A DNA stretch of 64,000 nucleotides. It comes from Amylostereum areolatum (taxonomy: Eukaryota > Basidiomycota > Agaricomycetes > Russulales > Stereaceae). Within the stretch, counting starts at the first letter, position 1, and each line of letters opens with the position of its first letter. The DNA is taken from assembly GCA_012932865.1 (NCBI GenBank), contig SAXG01000055.1, positions 124,001-188,000 of the forward strand, in the 5' to 3' direction. A program made the position numbers and the translations under genes. Shown piece by piece: positions 45,186 to 57,100 of the stretch. The notes beneath the pieces were generated by a model, which ran no database searches, was not told where the DNA came from, and saw only the letters and a program-made list of their open reading frames with translations.

Positions 45186-47294
45186 TCACCGCTTGCGCTT
45201 GCTCGCGCGATCCACCTCGTCCGCCTCAAGCCTGCCCATCATGCCCTCGCCTGAATCCCCACTCCCTTCACCCTGCCCACCGCCCGCAGACGACGCCGAC
45301 CCGCTCCGCGAGCGCATCGCGAGGCGGCCGATGGGCACCGGGGAGCCCTCGGGTAAAGGCGGGAGAGGCGGCTCCGCGAACGCATCCACCATTTCCGCAT
45401 CATCGTCGTCTTCCTCGTCGTCCGTCCCCTCCTGCAAGGAATGGCGCGCGACGAAGCCCCCTCGCGTGCGCCGCGACCCGCCCGTGCCCGCGCCGTCTGC
45501 TTCGACCTCGGTCTCGGCGCCAGGGTCCGCGCCCCCGAGGCCACGCGCGAGGCGGGGGGAGAGCAAGTCCTCTGCAGCGTCGTCGGACACGACGCCCGCG
45601 GCGTCGTCCAGACCGTGCTCGTCCTGCTCCGAGCGGGTGTGTTCGTGTTCCGGGAGGAAGTCGAGCGCGATGGACGCGGCGTCGACCTCGACGTCCTCTT
45701 CGAGGTTGGCGTAGGTGCGGCAGAGCGGGCAGGAGAAGGCCGGGTGGTGCGACTCGAGCAGGGGCCGGATGCATTTGTAGTGGAAGGCGTGCGAGCAGGG
45801 CGCGATGAAGAGAGCCTGCTGGATTGTGACGGAGAAGAGGCCTGGAGGGGGGCGATGAGTAGGAAAGAGGGAGCAAAAAAAAGAGAACCTGAGGCTCACA
45901 GATGCAGCAGTCAGAAAAACCCGACTTTGCGACCTTTTTGTCGCCGGATTTGACCGTGACGCCGTTGCTGGGCTGTTCGGGTTGGGCCAGAGAGCGAAGC
46001 TGGCGGAGGGCGTTCGTGCTAGACGGGGGGCATGTGAGACACGTCTCCACGCGAACGAGGTAGGCGTTGGGCAGATCCACCGCGCCTATCTTCGGACGGA
46101 AAATACGCACTTGAAGGCATTGGCAGAGGCCTGCCACTCCCTGCCGATCTCGACGCGGATGCGCACGCACTTGTAGATGTCCTCGGTGCCGCCCTGATAG
46201 TCGACGCCGAGCTGGAGGGTGTCGCCGTCCCGGAGTACGAAAGGGCGGGAATCGGTGTTGGCGGCGGAAAGGCGGACATGGTTGAGGAAGGTGCCGGAGG
46301 AGGACTTGGTGTCCCGGATGAAAAACTTGCCGTTCTGCTCGCACCAGACCTCGGCGTGGGCGCGGGAGACGACCTTGGACTTGAAGGCGAGCTTGTTCGA
46401 TCCGAGGGCGTTGGCGGCGGCGACGCCGAGGCCCGATCGATCGGTGAAGCGGCCGATGCGGAGAGCGTTCTCGCCCTCGACGACGTCGCGCACGATGGGG
46501 TCGAAGCGGAGGGAGCGACGGCTGTCGATGTGGGGTACGAGGCGGATGCGGTGGCTGTGGGTGCCAGGGACGGCACGGATCACGCCGCTAGAGGCCGAGG
46601 GGAGGCTGGCGGGGCCGGGGGTGATGGCGGGGGCGAGGAGGGGAGCTTGGGGAGCTGGGGCGTTGACGATGGCTCCGCCCGAGCGTCTGCGGCGGAGCAT
46701 CTGGGTGAAGCCTCCGGTGGCCGCGGGTTGCTGGATGGTCGGGGGCAGGGCTGTTCGCCGTCGATGGCTGGCGCTGCTGACGGGGCCGGGGGAGGGCGGG
46801 GACTGGGGCATCGGGAGACCGGGGAGGGGCGGGGACGGGGAGGTGTCGAGGACGGGGGAAGGCTGGGATTGGGACACGCCTCGAGGACGGCTGCTTCTGA
46901 GGAAAGAGGTGAGGATGTTGGATCGCAGGGGCGGCGACTCTGTGCCGAGATGCGGGGCGTCCATGGGCTCGACGGCGGTGGCGGGTTCGGGGGGCTCCTC
47001 GACGGGCTCGGGGGGCGGGGGGTCGTCCTGAGCGTTTTGCTCGGTGGAAGGGCGCGGGGATTCGGATTCGGGTTGGGGGGTTTCTGGCAGGGGGGATTCG
47101 ACGAGGACGGGCTCGTCGTCGTCGTCTATGAAGGGGCGGTCGTCTTCACCGACGAGGGTGAAGATGGTAGCAAGCGAGAGGCGCTGTCGTCGTCGACGTC
47201 GAGGGGGAGGTGACGGCGATGGGGAAGATGGCGGCGGGGGCGCGCCAGGGAATAGTCCCTTTTTCAGCCTAATCAGGACCGATACCGCCCCCAT
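45186..47294 (-). CDS. dma1: FHA-RING E3 ubiquitin ligase (Dma1/CHFR type)
   Basis: A ubiquitin ligase that reads phosphothreonine through an FHA domain; relatives act in mitotic and septin checkpoints. ATG 47294-47292 (MGAVSVLIRLKKGLFPG). A long Pro/Ser-rich region follows, then FHA: LRIGRFTDRSG, SKVVSRAHAEVW, NGKFFIRDTKSSSGTFLN. Two introns lie near 46110-46020 (AF then N/K TNALRQL) and 45890-45842. They bring in the RING: SGFSDCCIC joined to LFSVTIQQALFIAPCSHAFHYKCI and FSCPLC. The C-terminal tail is acidic and ends DRASKRKR with TGA 45188-45186, a possible nuclear signal. Domain order FHA then RING matches Dma1/Dma2 rather than animal RNF8, and no defects are seen. Confidence 0.9.
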
Positions 47295-48559
47295 TTTCAG
47301 TGCCAAAAGCGCCGGCCTCCTGTGCGACTTGTCGCAAACTTGTCGTTCTAACTTCTTGCCGTCGTCTTGTGCTGGGCCGTTTCAAAAGTCCTCATGCTCT
47401 GGTCCTAGCTCGCTTATATCCACCGGCTCTGAATAAAGGCAGAGCGCCGACCGCCGTATCCGGCTTCACCCTGGCTTAACTGCTTGTCCGTCTTGCCGCA
47501 CTCTTGCGGCTTTTCGGGAGGTTCTTTCGATGCTTCAAATCTCGTTTACCCCACATTTCCGTAACGTCCGCTCTGCTCGCGGATCTTTTCTTCATTCAAA
47601 CCTACGAGGGACTGCACCGAGCACTTGAGGAACTTGTACAGGTCACCTGGATACCAGACAATCGCTACATTACGCCGTTTATTCAGCTTCGGAGTTCTTA
47701 CCCACACCGCCGGCGACTACGGTGTCAATCAATGTGACTATGAGCATAACAGTGCATGAGCTGGTCCGAGCGCCTTGGTGTGTCGATGGGAGTATAACTG
47801 GCTGGAAAAGGTAAGCTGTGAGGTAAGTGGCTCATCGATGAGGGCTTTCTGCATTCATTTTGGGATAGCTTGGTCGGCGTAGCCCACAGTGCGGTGATTT
47901 CCCATCACCGCTCAGGCGGCTGTGCGTACACCACCATCATAGCTATATCCACGGACCACGGATATTGAGTCACTTAAATACCTCTAAGTCAGAGATGGCT
48001 GAAGAACCTACGACAGTACTCTCCGACGAACTAATTCGTACTCCAAGGCAATGGTCGCAACGAACATACCGTATATTTTCTCTGGGATTCAATATCCAGC
48101 GACCGCCGTAGCTTGTAAGTACCGAATCAATCGAACCTTGATTTACCTCTCACATGTCATTTCACTCCATGGAAGAAGTCGACGTTTTCATCGCGGTTGA
48201 CCCACGGACTGGCCGATGCCCTACGCCTAGTGCACGCCCACCCCGGAACCCTCTGACCACGATTGCATTGTAAAGATCATATGCTGCCGAAATTCGGATT
48301 GCGCGAGACATGTTTGTGGGATAGCGGCCCTTAGCCATACGGACAGCAGCTGTCTTTCTTCCCTGCGCATTTCACTTTCAACACGGGCCTTCCGTATACC
48401 AATCCGGAGACTTCAACTTACACATCATTCCATGATTCCTTTTTGGCAGGGCTGTGGATGTAATCGTGGGATACAGTGCGATAGTCGAGGGAGGCCGGGA
48501 TATGCGGCATTTGACGTGCTCGAGGAAGGGGACGGGCTATACATACAAAGAGAACGCAC
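47295..48559. other. Intergenic
   Basis: 5' flank of the FHA-RING gene and a gene-free stretch. Small open frames (for example 47504-47737) have no support. Confidence 0.4.
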
Positions 48560-48722
48560 TGCGGCGAACAGCGAGATTACTCCCGGGGACAATCTGGGGG
48601 GAATGAGCAGATTCCACGCAGATTCCGCGTGGACTCTGAGCAAATTCCTCTCCAAGTAGAATACGCGAAGATAATCCAGATTCTCTCTGCATGTTCTCGC
48701 CGTGCTCTCTCCAATTATCATG
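48560..48722. repeat. Dispersed repeat, copy A
   Basis: 48566-48660 matches, in inverted orientation, 61690-61832: shared words include ACTGCGGCGAAC, GAGATTACTCCCGGGG, TTCCACGCAGATTCCGCG and GGACTCTGAGCAAATT. Similarity fades toward 48720 (CGAGAACATGC). Copies in two places suggest a small mobile element; its ends are not defined. Confidence 0.6.
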
Positions 48723-48773
48723 CTATTTTACATCTGAGGACTTAGCGTCCGCTTTTTGAGGTTATCATGTCAA

Positions 48774-48821
48774 GTCGAGAAACCGCTACGTCGAGAAACC
48801 GCTGAGTCGAGAAACCGCTGA
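48774..48821. repeat. 16-bp tandem repeat, three copies
   Basis: GTCGAGAAACCGCT(AC/GA) three times in a row, followed by a partial unit GTCACGACTAAGTCGT. Confidence 0.8.
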
Positions 48822-48930
48822 GTCACGACTAAGTCGTCCTTCCGCGATCACGCTCCTTCGCGCTCGACGATCCTCACGCGTCACTTTGACGCCGTATCCT
48901 CCGCCCGACTTGGATATATGCGCTGCTAAT

Positions 48931-49550
48931 AGCTATGTTCAAAGTTGCGGGAGCAGGCAGGAGCGCTCCCAGGAGCACAGGAGCGGGAGCTCCCAAGGTC
49001 ACAGACGGTCACCGACTGAGTAAGCGTGACCGTTCGTGACAAAGCGTAACCACACGCGGGTCGCGTCCGAGTCGCGTCGCCGCCTTCTCGAATCTCGACA
49101 CCCTCACCGTTCTCCCTCGGAGTCCCTCTCGCCTTGTCTCCCGACACCGTGCCATCACGGCGAAGCCTAAAAAGCGCAAAGAGGTCGTGGGTTGCGGATG
49201 CGATCGAGGATAGCGGTATCAACGAGGAGATTCTGGTGGCAGAGAGCTTTGAAATCATCAATGTTGTCGAGATCACGAATGATTTTAAAGAGGAGGTATG
49301 CCTGAATGAGGCTCGAGTGACTGTTTCCGGTAGCGGTGGGCATCATAGATGGATGGTAGAGGGCTGGGATATGTAACAAGAGCTAAGGACACCGTAGTAC
49401 CGTACGAACCCCGGCGTGTCGACACGACTGGGGAAGATTATGTAAGTCACGCTGCTTGACAGGCGTGACAGGCGTGAGGAGTTCCTGGGGTGCTCCCGCT
49501 CCTGTGCTCCCGGGAGCGCTCCTGCCTGCTCCCGCAACTTTGAACATAGC
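48931..49550. mobile_element. MITE-like element with 60-bp inverted repeats
   Basis: The first 60 bp (48931-48990, AGCTATGTTCAAAGTTGCGG...) equal the reverse complement of the last 60 bp (49491-49550) at 59 positions. The arms themselves contain inverted GGGAGC/GCTCCC words. AAT lies outside both ends, a possible 3-bp duplication. The 620-bp element has no intact transposase; small minus open frames inside (for example 49379-49167) are unrecognised. Confidence 0.75.
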
Positions 49551-49795
49551 TAATACATCCTTCAGACCTCCTTTCACTCGTAGCTCGCGCCATGGGCGTC
49601 GAAAAATGCGTCTGTAGTAAATGTGCAACAAGTATTGATGGGTTTCGGTGGCAGTCTCGAAGGACCGTGCGTCGTCATGTGGCGAATGACGAGGCGAGGA
49701 GCAGAGAGGAGGATGCAACAAGACTTGACGGATCTTCAGGTGCGTTTTAGCCGCTGTTATTCGTCGTTCTATTCTAAAGTTTGGCGGCAGTCCCA
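49551..49795. other. Short spacer before the Tnp2-like fragment
   Basis: Flank of the MITE-like element; nothing identifiable. Confidence 0.4.
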
Positions 49796-51096
49796 ATGCA
49801 AAACCCCTCGGACACGTCTGATATCGCACCCTGGCCCGACCGCTCAAATTTCTCAGTCTGCCAGCCACGACCCAGCGCTCCTCCAGACAGTGACGATGCG
49901 CCGGTAACAAATGCGACAGCTATCACGTCCAATGGCCCTAGCGACTGGGACGAAGCACAAGAACCAGACTGCTTCTCGGAGAGCGACGACACTAGCTATG
50001 TGGATGGTCAGCATACGTCGCCCCCGACATTCACTCCAGACAATTCATATGAGAACTCTTCGCCCCCTCCGTCGCCATCTTTGTCACCATCTAGCTCACC
50101 TCCTCCGCTTGATACTTACGACGATGCGGGATCCGAAGATCTGGTGCCGGCCTTCTCAGAGATCCTCTCGGTGCGTCTGGCGTACCTCCAAACAGCAGTT
50201 TCGCATATCTGTCACGGCGAAGCGCGCGACAAGGCAACACTGGCTCTCAAAAATCAGCTGGACATCATCAAAGTGGAAAGGGGCTCGCTACCGCTGGAAC
50301 CACGTCATCCTGCGACCTGCATCGACACTGTGAAGCGACGGCTTGGCTTGCAGGTTACCGACTACATCGAAGATCGTCCGATATGCACTCTCTGCTTCAA
50401 GCACTACACTCTTGAGGCTATTCAGGCCATGGGCTCTCCTGACTGTCTTGTACCACGCTGTCGCGGCGTAGTTTATCGCGAGAAAAGGACCGCTGACCAT
50501 CTATGCACTCCGGGCTCTGAATCTCAGGCGACTACGAAACGGATACCCGCTAAGATTCAGCCATACGCTCCTCTCGAAAAAGCGATCCGCCGTATGCTTA
50601 TGAGGACGGACTTCGTGCAGCACCTTCGTGATACCTCTGAAGACCTTGGCCGACCTCCGCTTGCTTACGAGGACCTGATGCACGACATACACGACGGCGA
50701 CGCGTGGAGGAAAGCTCAAGTGGGCCAGCGTCGGATCTATGATCAGCAAGGCCGGGTACAAGACGTCGAGGCGACGACAGGTTCGCGAAAGGCGCTTATC
50801 TTCTTCAAGTTCGGTCTCAGCATGACCGTCAACCTTGACTGGTGAGCATATAGTCTATCAGTTGACGCATGGCGTGTAAGTCCCGACGAATCCCCTTAGG
50901 TTTGGTATTACCAAAGGACGACCCCATTCCACTGGCGGGATCTATATCAGCTTCAATAACCTCCACCGCTCCGTCCGCTTCCTTCAGCAGAACGTTCACT
51001 TGGTGACTACGCTTCCCGACCCCAAAGAGCCGAGTTTGGAGCAGCTCAACCACTGCATCGAGCCGCTCATCGAAGAAGCGAGAGCTTTAGGACTTG
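49796..51096 (+). pseudogene. Tnp2-like transposase fragment (CACTA type)
   Basis: Fragment of a cut-and-paste transposase of the Tnp2 group, common in Agaricomycetes. ATG 49796 (MQNPSDTSD). An acidic low-complexity region is followed by a Cys-containing block (RPICTLCFKHY, CLVPRCRG), then DFVQHLRDTSEDLG and DLMHDIHDGDAW. Intron 50842-50899 joins DW to FGITKGRPHSTGGIYISF, followed by HLVTTLPDPKEPSLEQLNH, the most recognisable Tnp2 segment. Coding ends at a GTAAGT donor (51097); no convincing continuation is found before the opposing gene ends at 51250. The catalytic C-terminal half therefore seems missing. A domesticated short protein is possible but unsupported. Confidence 0.65.
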
Positions 51097-51249
51097 GTAA
51101 GTCAATATGCTTACCCCCTTGGCCCGTGAGTTCCTTGTTGCCATTGTCATCTTCACGCTTGCACTCGCTGACCCCGCCCCAGGACCAGGTGTCGCTGACG
51201 TTCGTGGTCTACTCGGTATGCCATCTTCCTCACCCGATCCCTCGCCCCT

Positions 51250-52069
51250 CTATTCTCCCCCCTCATCCTGGCCATCACCGTCCTCGATTTCGTCAGGACC
51301 TGGCGTCGACAGCTGCACAGAACGCTCTTTCGTCCATCTCCGGTACTGTTTCCCGCAGTACATAAACTTCTCTTCTATCTTGTCGCGAAGATCCTTGTTT
51401 GATACCTGCTTTAGGAGCGGGATGACGTTCGCGGTTCCAGCATGACCTGCAGTGGCCTCCACACGAATATAGTCGTAGGTCTGGCGTATTGCGTGCTGAT
51501 TTGTGTCGGCCGTAGGATCGGCGTTCCAATCGTATCGAACGACGGCCGCGTTCGTGAAGGGGTCCTTCGGCCACTCCTCCGAGTTCGGCTTGAATCCCGC
51601 AGGATATAGAGGGAGGTGCTGGGGCGATAGCTTCTTGACGCCCATCAGGTGCTCTATCGCTTTTTGAATGGCATTCTGAAGGATGAGGGTGAGTGAGTGT
51701 ATGTGAGAGGGGGATAATCTGGTCACTCACATGAACCGGCCTTGACTTGATAGCCTCAGCGCTCCGCCGCGCAATCCCAACCTTCTCCTTTGTATCCTCG
51801 TCCATCTCGCCGTCTACATGGGCATCATTCTCCCCATCTTCCGAAGAACCTTCGTCGTGATTTAGTGCTGTGAAGAGCTTGGATATCTGCTCCCGGTACG
51901 CTTTGTGTTCTACCTCCAGAGCCGTGCAGCGCGCGTGAAGTATGCTGAACTTTTGCTCGCAGATCACCTTGTACTCGGCGAACGACTCCCGGAGCTGAGT
52001 GAGCTCAAGGGCTGTAGATTTTACAGAGGCGGCGGCGGCGTTTGGAGTGTTGTGCGGGCGGGAGGTCAT
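51250..52069 (-). CDS. Two-exon protein with coiled coil, unknown
   Basis: ATG 52069-52067 (MTSRPHNTPN). A helical segment with heptads (LELTQLRESFAEYKVICEQKFSILHARCTALEVE is its core) and an acidic stretch follow. Intron 51730-51676 (55 nt, GTGAGT...TTCAG) joins RPVH to NAIQKAIEHLMGVKKL. Exon 2 encodes a compact domain (LPLYPAGFKPNSEEWP, AVVRYDWNADPTADTNQ, CGKQYRRWTKERSVQ) and ends GQDEGGE with TAG 51252-51250. The product is about 255 residues. The family was not recognised. It converges on the Tnp2-like fragment, so it may be a companion gene of the same decayed element or a host gene. Confidence 0.55.
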
Positions 52070-53755
52070 CGGGAGGGTGGTCAAACGCGTCCACGCGACG
52101 GGCAGTCGACACTTAACGCGTTTGGTACGCTCGCGAGGTCCCTGGTCTGTCGTGCATGGTCTTTGGATGTCGTGGACCTATATATATCGTCTATGATGCC
52201 TGCTATAACCATTCGATTGCCGTAACAGTGATATTCTCAGGCTGGAGCACGCGGGGGAGGTCTCCCGCTGTCGAGGACAACCGGTTATGGAAATCCTTTA
52301 ATACAAAGAGAGACGCGGTGGAGCGCTGCGTCACGTCACGACACAAACCGCGAGACAAGTGAGCTTTCTGATTGGTTGTGGGACAACAGCCACGTCATCG
52401 TAACGCGACGTGTGACAGGTCGCGTTGACAAATGCACGTGGCTGCTTGCGTCATCCTAGGCTTGCGCGTCGGCCGGGTCGCCGCGTCGCTCTTCCATCAG
52501 CAAAACGGCCCGGTCCTTACTTCGTGTTACATCAGCATAGTTTTCCGTTACATTTGTTACTAGAGCTACAATTTCAGGTTTTGGCTACACACAGCAACAA
52601 TAACCCGGGGGTCCAAGTCTATAACCCCCTGGAAATAGTACCAACAAAGTAACATGATTAGTATTACAAAGTAATGCAAATGTAAGGCAGCAAAAAGTAG
52701 GAGTAGCTGAAGTTCCGAGGACCCTTCAATAGCTTCAAAAGTATCAATTGAAACAATTTGGGGCTTTCTACCCATTTACAGCTCGAAAAATTCAATATTA
52801 TTGCATTGTCGTATAGTACATGACAGACCACGTGAATGATATATGAGGGAAAGGTAATGGGAAATAGTAATGATAAATGTAGCATGCGGCATCATCGCAA
52901 GCGCTACACGAAGATCGAGGGGTACGCACCGGATAGCTTCCTGGATGCCATATCATGAGTTAGCGGGTCCTATGCTTGATGAAGGAAGACTTTGGTTAGT
53001 GGACGACGGGTATATGTGCAGAGGATACACACCAATAGGCGAAGCCGCCACGGGAAAACCCTCCGAGGCATGCAGTTGCCTGGGCGGGCACTGTGTTCGA
53101 AGCACGGGAAGAGAACTGCTGTCAACACACAGTTTTCACTGTAGAAGCTATAAGATGTACCTATTGTGCAAGTCCCAGGTGCCTGCTGCTGAGTACGTCC
53201 ACCTCGGCCTCCTAGGAAGATCTACTGGTTAGATGGGGAGTAAAATGCGATTTGGTCCTATGTATACCTTCTGTAATGCCGTATAGAATGTTGTCTGGGC
53301 ACCAAAATGAGGAGAAGGGGATGGATGGCAATCGTGTGGAACGGATGACGGGAGAGAACGAGGTCACAAAGTCGCCGCGAGACGCGTTGAACTTATTTCC
53401 CACTCAGTGATCACGTGGGTGATAAGGAACGGAGCTGGCCGGCTTATACCTGTAAAGAGGCTGAAACTTGCTACTTCCGGCTGGAAGAGCTGCAAGGGGG
53501 CAGGAATATGCCTAGGTCTGGAAGTATGATGTTATAAGGTCCCACTTTAGGTAGCATTTCGGGCTGAATTGTTACCACGGCTGCTTCGGCTGTCAGAAAT
53601 CGGCGGTTTTGCTGATGTCGTCTTGACCTCCACCACGTACTTGGCCACCGTCATACCTTCCCACTCTCTATGGCACCTCTACGCACCGCCGTTAGCGTCA
53701 AAGTAGCCTCCATGGCACAGCCCTACTTATACCTTTTACTTTGTATATCAGAAAA
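52070..53755. other. Intergenic, AT-rich in part
   Basis: Contains the promoter side of the unknown minus gene (to about 52200) and a gene-poor stretch with AT-rich sequence around 52530-52880. No repeat ends or coding evidence. It ends at GAAAA (53751-53755), the left target duplication of the gypsy element. Confidence 0.45.
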
Positions 53756-54178
53756 TGTCAGAAACGCAGTTTATGAGACCGATGGAACCGCCTAAGTCGC
53801 AACGATGGGAGGAGCAAGAGAGAACAGATGGATTCGAGAGTGTCAGGCCTAGGGTAGTGCAACGTGCGCTACAGTACCGTATGACGAGATGGACAGTCTG
53901 AGGAAAAGGGGAAAGGGATACTGTCCTTATATACAAGTGGGAACGATGGTGCGATGCGATGCGATAGTGGTGCGAGCGGGGGGAACAATAAGAAAGGAGT
54001 CATGGGGAGGAGGGCGGGAGTCCGGAGCAATGATGTCATAGATAAGGATGCGGAACACCGTTCGGAAGTCCGGTCGGTGACGTCATTGGAGCATGTGATG
54101 CGAAGGAAAGTCATGTGCCGTGACGCGTCGCGTGTACAAGGTCTGCAAACGAAGAAAGAAATGGAGCGATCCGTGACA
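53756..54178 (-). repeat. 3' LTR of the gypsy element
   Basis: Starts TGTCAG and ends GTGACA on the plus strand (TGTCAC...CTGACA in element sense). TATATAAG at 53933-53926 precedes, by about 34 nt, the sequence AGACTGTCCA (53899-53890), the likely RNA start. It differs from the other LTR at two sites: AGGAGC/AAGAGC near 53810 and CGGTCGG/CGGGCGG near 54085. Confidence 0.97.
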
Positions 54179-57100
54179 TTACCCCCCCTTTAAGACGCGC
54201 TTTCGCCTGGAGCGCGATGTCATCTGCAAGGGTGGATGCGAGAAAATCGTCAAAGGAGATGCCGAGGGAACGCACGGGGCGAGGCGCATTTGGATGGCGC
54301 TTGTGGAAAGCGTCAATCATGTCGGTAACCTTTGAGAGCGACGAACGCGGGAGCCAGGTGTTTTCGGAGTCGGGATAGCCGGCCCACTTGACGAGGTACT
54401 GAATACCTTTCTTGTTACGAGTTGGTTTAGAGTCGACAATGTCTTCAACGTCGTATTCTTCTTCATCGTCGATGAGGTCTGGTGGCGGCTGTTCATAATT
54501 TGGCCCGTGAGCGGCTGTCTCCTTGTACGCGGTGAGCAGCGAGGCATGGAAGACTGGATGGATTCGCCACGTCTTCGGCAGCTTCAAGTGGTAGTTGACT
54601 GGGCTGATGACGTCAATGATTTCAAAGGGTCCAAATCGTTTGGCAGCAAGCTTAGCTTTCGGTCTCGTCGTCTTCAGATTTTTGCCTTCTAGCCATACTT
54701 TGTCTCCGACGGCAAACTGCGTTGATTCGCTGACCGTGTCGCCATTGTAGTGCTTCATCAAGTCTGATGCGAGGGCAAGGCTGGCCTTGATCTCCTGTCG
54801 GACTTCTTCAAGTTGACGGAGGCGTTCTTCAACTGCGGGGACCTTTGAGGACGGGTTTACGGATGGGTACATTTTCGGGAGGAAGCCGTAGAGGACTTCA
54901 AAGGGAGCCTTTCCAGTAGCTGCATGGGTGCGAGAGTTGTGAGAAAACTCGAAGAAGGGCAACCACTTCACCCAGTCGTCTTGACGGTAGTTGCAGAATA
55001 CTCGCAGGAACTGCTCGAGGTTCTGGTTCTCGCGTTCGGTTTGGCCGTCTGTCTGTGGGTGATACGCTGTGCTGAGGGCGGACTTGATCCCGAGCTTCTC
55101 GTTGAGTGTACGCATCACCTGTCCAGCAAATTGGGGTCCACGATCCGAGATGATCTTGTCTGCTAAGCCGTAGTGTCGGTATACCTTGTCGAAGAGAATG
55201 TCGGCCGTGCCATCACTGGTGATCTTCGTTGTACATGGGGTGGTAACCACCATCTTGGTGAGGCGATCGACCACGACATTGACGGCGTTATAGCCTTCGC
55301 AGTCAGGGAGTTCGACGATGAAGTCGGTGGAGATGACGCCAAATGGTCGATCGGGTACTTCGTTTGGGATCATGTCGACGTGGGGTCGGCTGCTCTGTGT
55401 CTTCGTCGACTGGCAGGTTGCGCATCCTGCTACAAAGTCGCGGACAAAGACAGACATGCCAGGCCACCAATATTCACGACTCACAAGCTCGTAAGTCTTG
55501 AAGCGACCGGGGTGTCCAGCCAGGGGCGATTCATGGTACATTTTGACAATGTCGCGTCGCAACTCGTCGTCTGCAGGGACATATACCTTTCCTCTAAACA
55601 GGACCAGGCCTTCTTCGTAGTTCCACTCTTGAAGGTTCTTGACGAGTGTACGTGGTCCGTTTCGTAAGATGGCGTCCAGGGCTTGAACGACCTCGATGTC
55701 CTTGGTTTTGCAGTCACGGATACGTCGTCGGAGTTCGACATCACCGAGGGAGGTTACTGCTCCTGGCCTTGTTGCGCGTACTTGGAAGTACTTGGGGTCA
55801 AGCAAGACGCGCTCCTTGTTGTCGTTTTCAACACCATCCTTGTGATCGGGTCGTCGAGACATTGGATCCGGGCGGTGGGAAATTCCTGGTTTATGGACGA
55901 GCGAGAAGTCAAATCGAGTGAGGAATAGAGCCCAACGTGCCTGTCGGCGGCTCAGCTTCTGTGCCGTCTTGAAGTGCTCCAGGTTCTTGTGATCTGTCCA
56001 GATTTCGACGGTGTCGGGGGCGCCTTCGAGGTAGTGGCGCCAGGCTTCAAGCGCACGGATGATCGCAAGTAGCTCCTTGTCATAGATGTCGTAGTTCCGT
56101 TCCGGTTCTGATAGGGCCTTGGACAGATACGCCACTGGATGCCAGTGACCGTCATCGCCTTTCTGCGAGAGTATACCTCCAGTAGCAAAGTCCGAGGCAT
56201 CAACTTCAACGAGGTAAGGCTTCTTTGGGTCAGGCATGACCAAGACGGGGGAGGAATTAAACGCAGCTTTCAGTGCGTCAAACGCAGTTTGGCAGTCCGC
56301 CGACCAGTTCCATGTGCAGTCCTTCTTTGTCAGGTCAAATAGGGGTCGTGCAACCTTGGAGAAGTCCTTGATGAAACGTCGGTAGAAGTTGCCAAAGCCG
56401 AGGAAGGATTGCACATCTTTGACCGTTCGTGGTATCGGCCAGTCCTGAATACCTGCTACCTTGACGGGGTCCATAGCGATCTTGTCGTGCGAGATGATGA
56501 GTCCGAGGTATTCGACAGAGTCTTGCTCAAAGACGCATTTCTCCGGTTTGAGGAAGAGGTCGTTGTCTTGCAAACGCTGCAGAACCTGCCGCACTATGGC
56601 ACGGTGTTCGTCCATGGTGCGGGTGAACACCAAGATGTCGTCCATGTAGATGATGACCTTGCCCGAGTCGATGAGATCCTTGAACAGTTCATTCATCATT
56701 GCCTGAAACGTCGCAGGGGAGTTCATAAGCCCGAAAAACATCACCGTAGGTTCGAAGAGACCGCGATTTGTCTTGAACGCAGCCTTCCACTCGTCGCCTT
56801 CCTTGATGCGGACATTGTTGTAGCCCCAGCGGACATCCATCTTGGAGAAGATCTTTGCACCTTTGAGACGGTCGACAATTTCAGAGATCAGTGGCAAGGG
56901 GTATTCGTTCTTGACAGTGCCCTTGTTTAGTTCTCGATAGTCCTGTACGGGACGCAGCTTTCCATCCTTTTTCTTCACAAAGAAGAACGGACTCGCCTGA
57001 GGTGACTTCGATGGGCGGATATAGCCCTTCTTCAGGTGGTCGTCGAGGAAGGTGTCGAGTTCGATCTGCTCGGAAGGTGAGAGGGGGTAGATCTTGCACG

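Noticed and set aside
48926..49379. A transposase gene inside the 60-bp-TIR element
   Set aside because: Minus-strand frames of 70-116 codons contain no DDE, BED or hAT motifs.
53954..54193. Open frames repeated at 53954-54193 and 60631-61044 as a duplicated gene
   Set aside because: They are the same LTR sequence read on the non-element strand.
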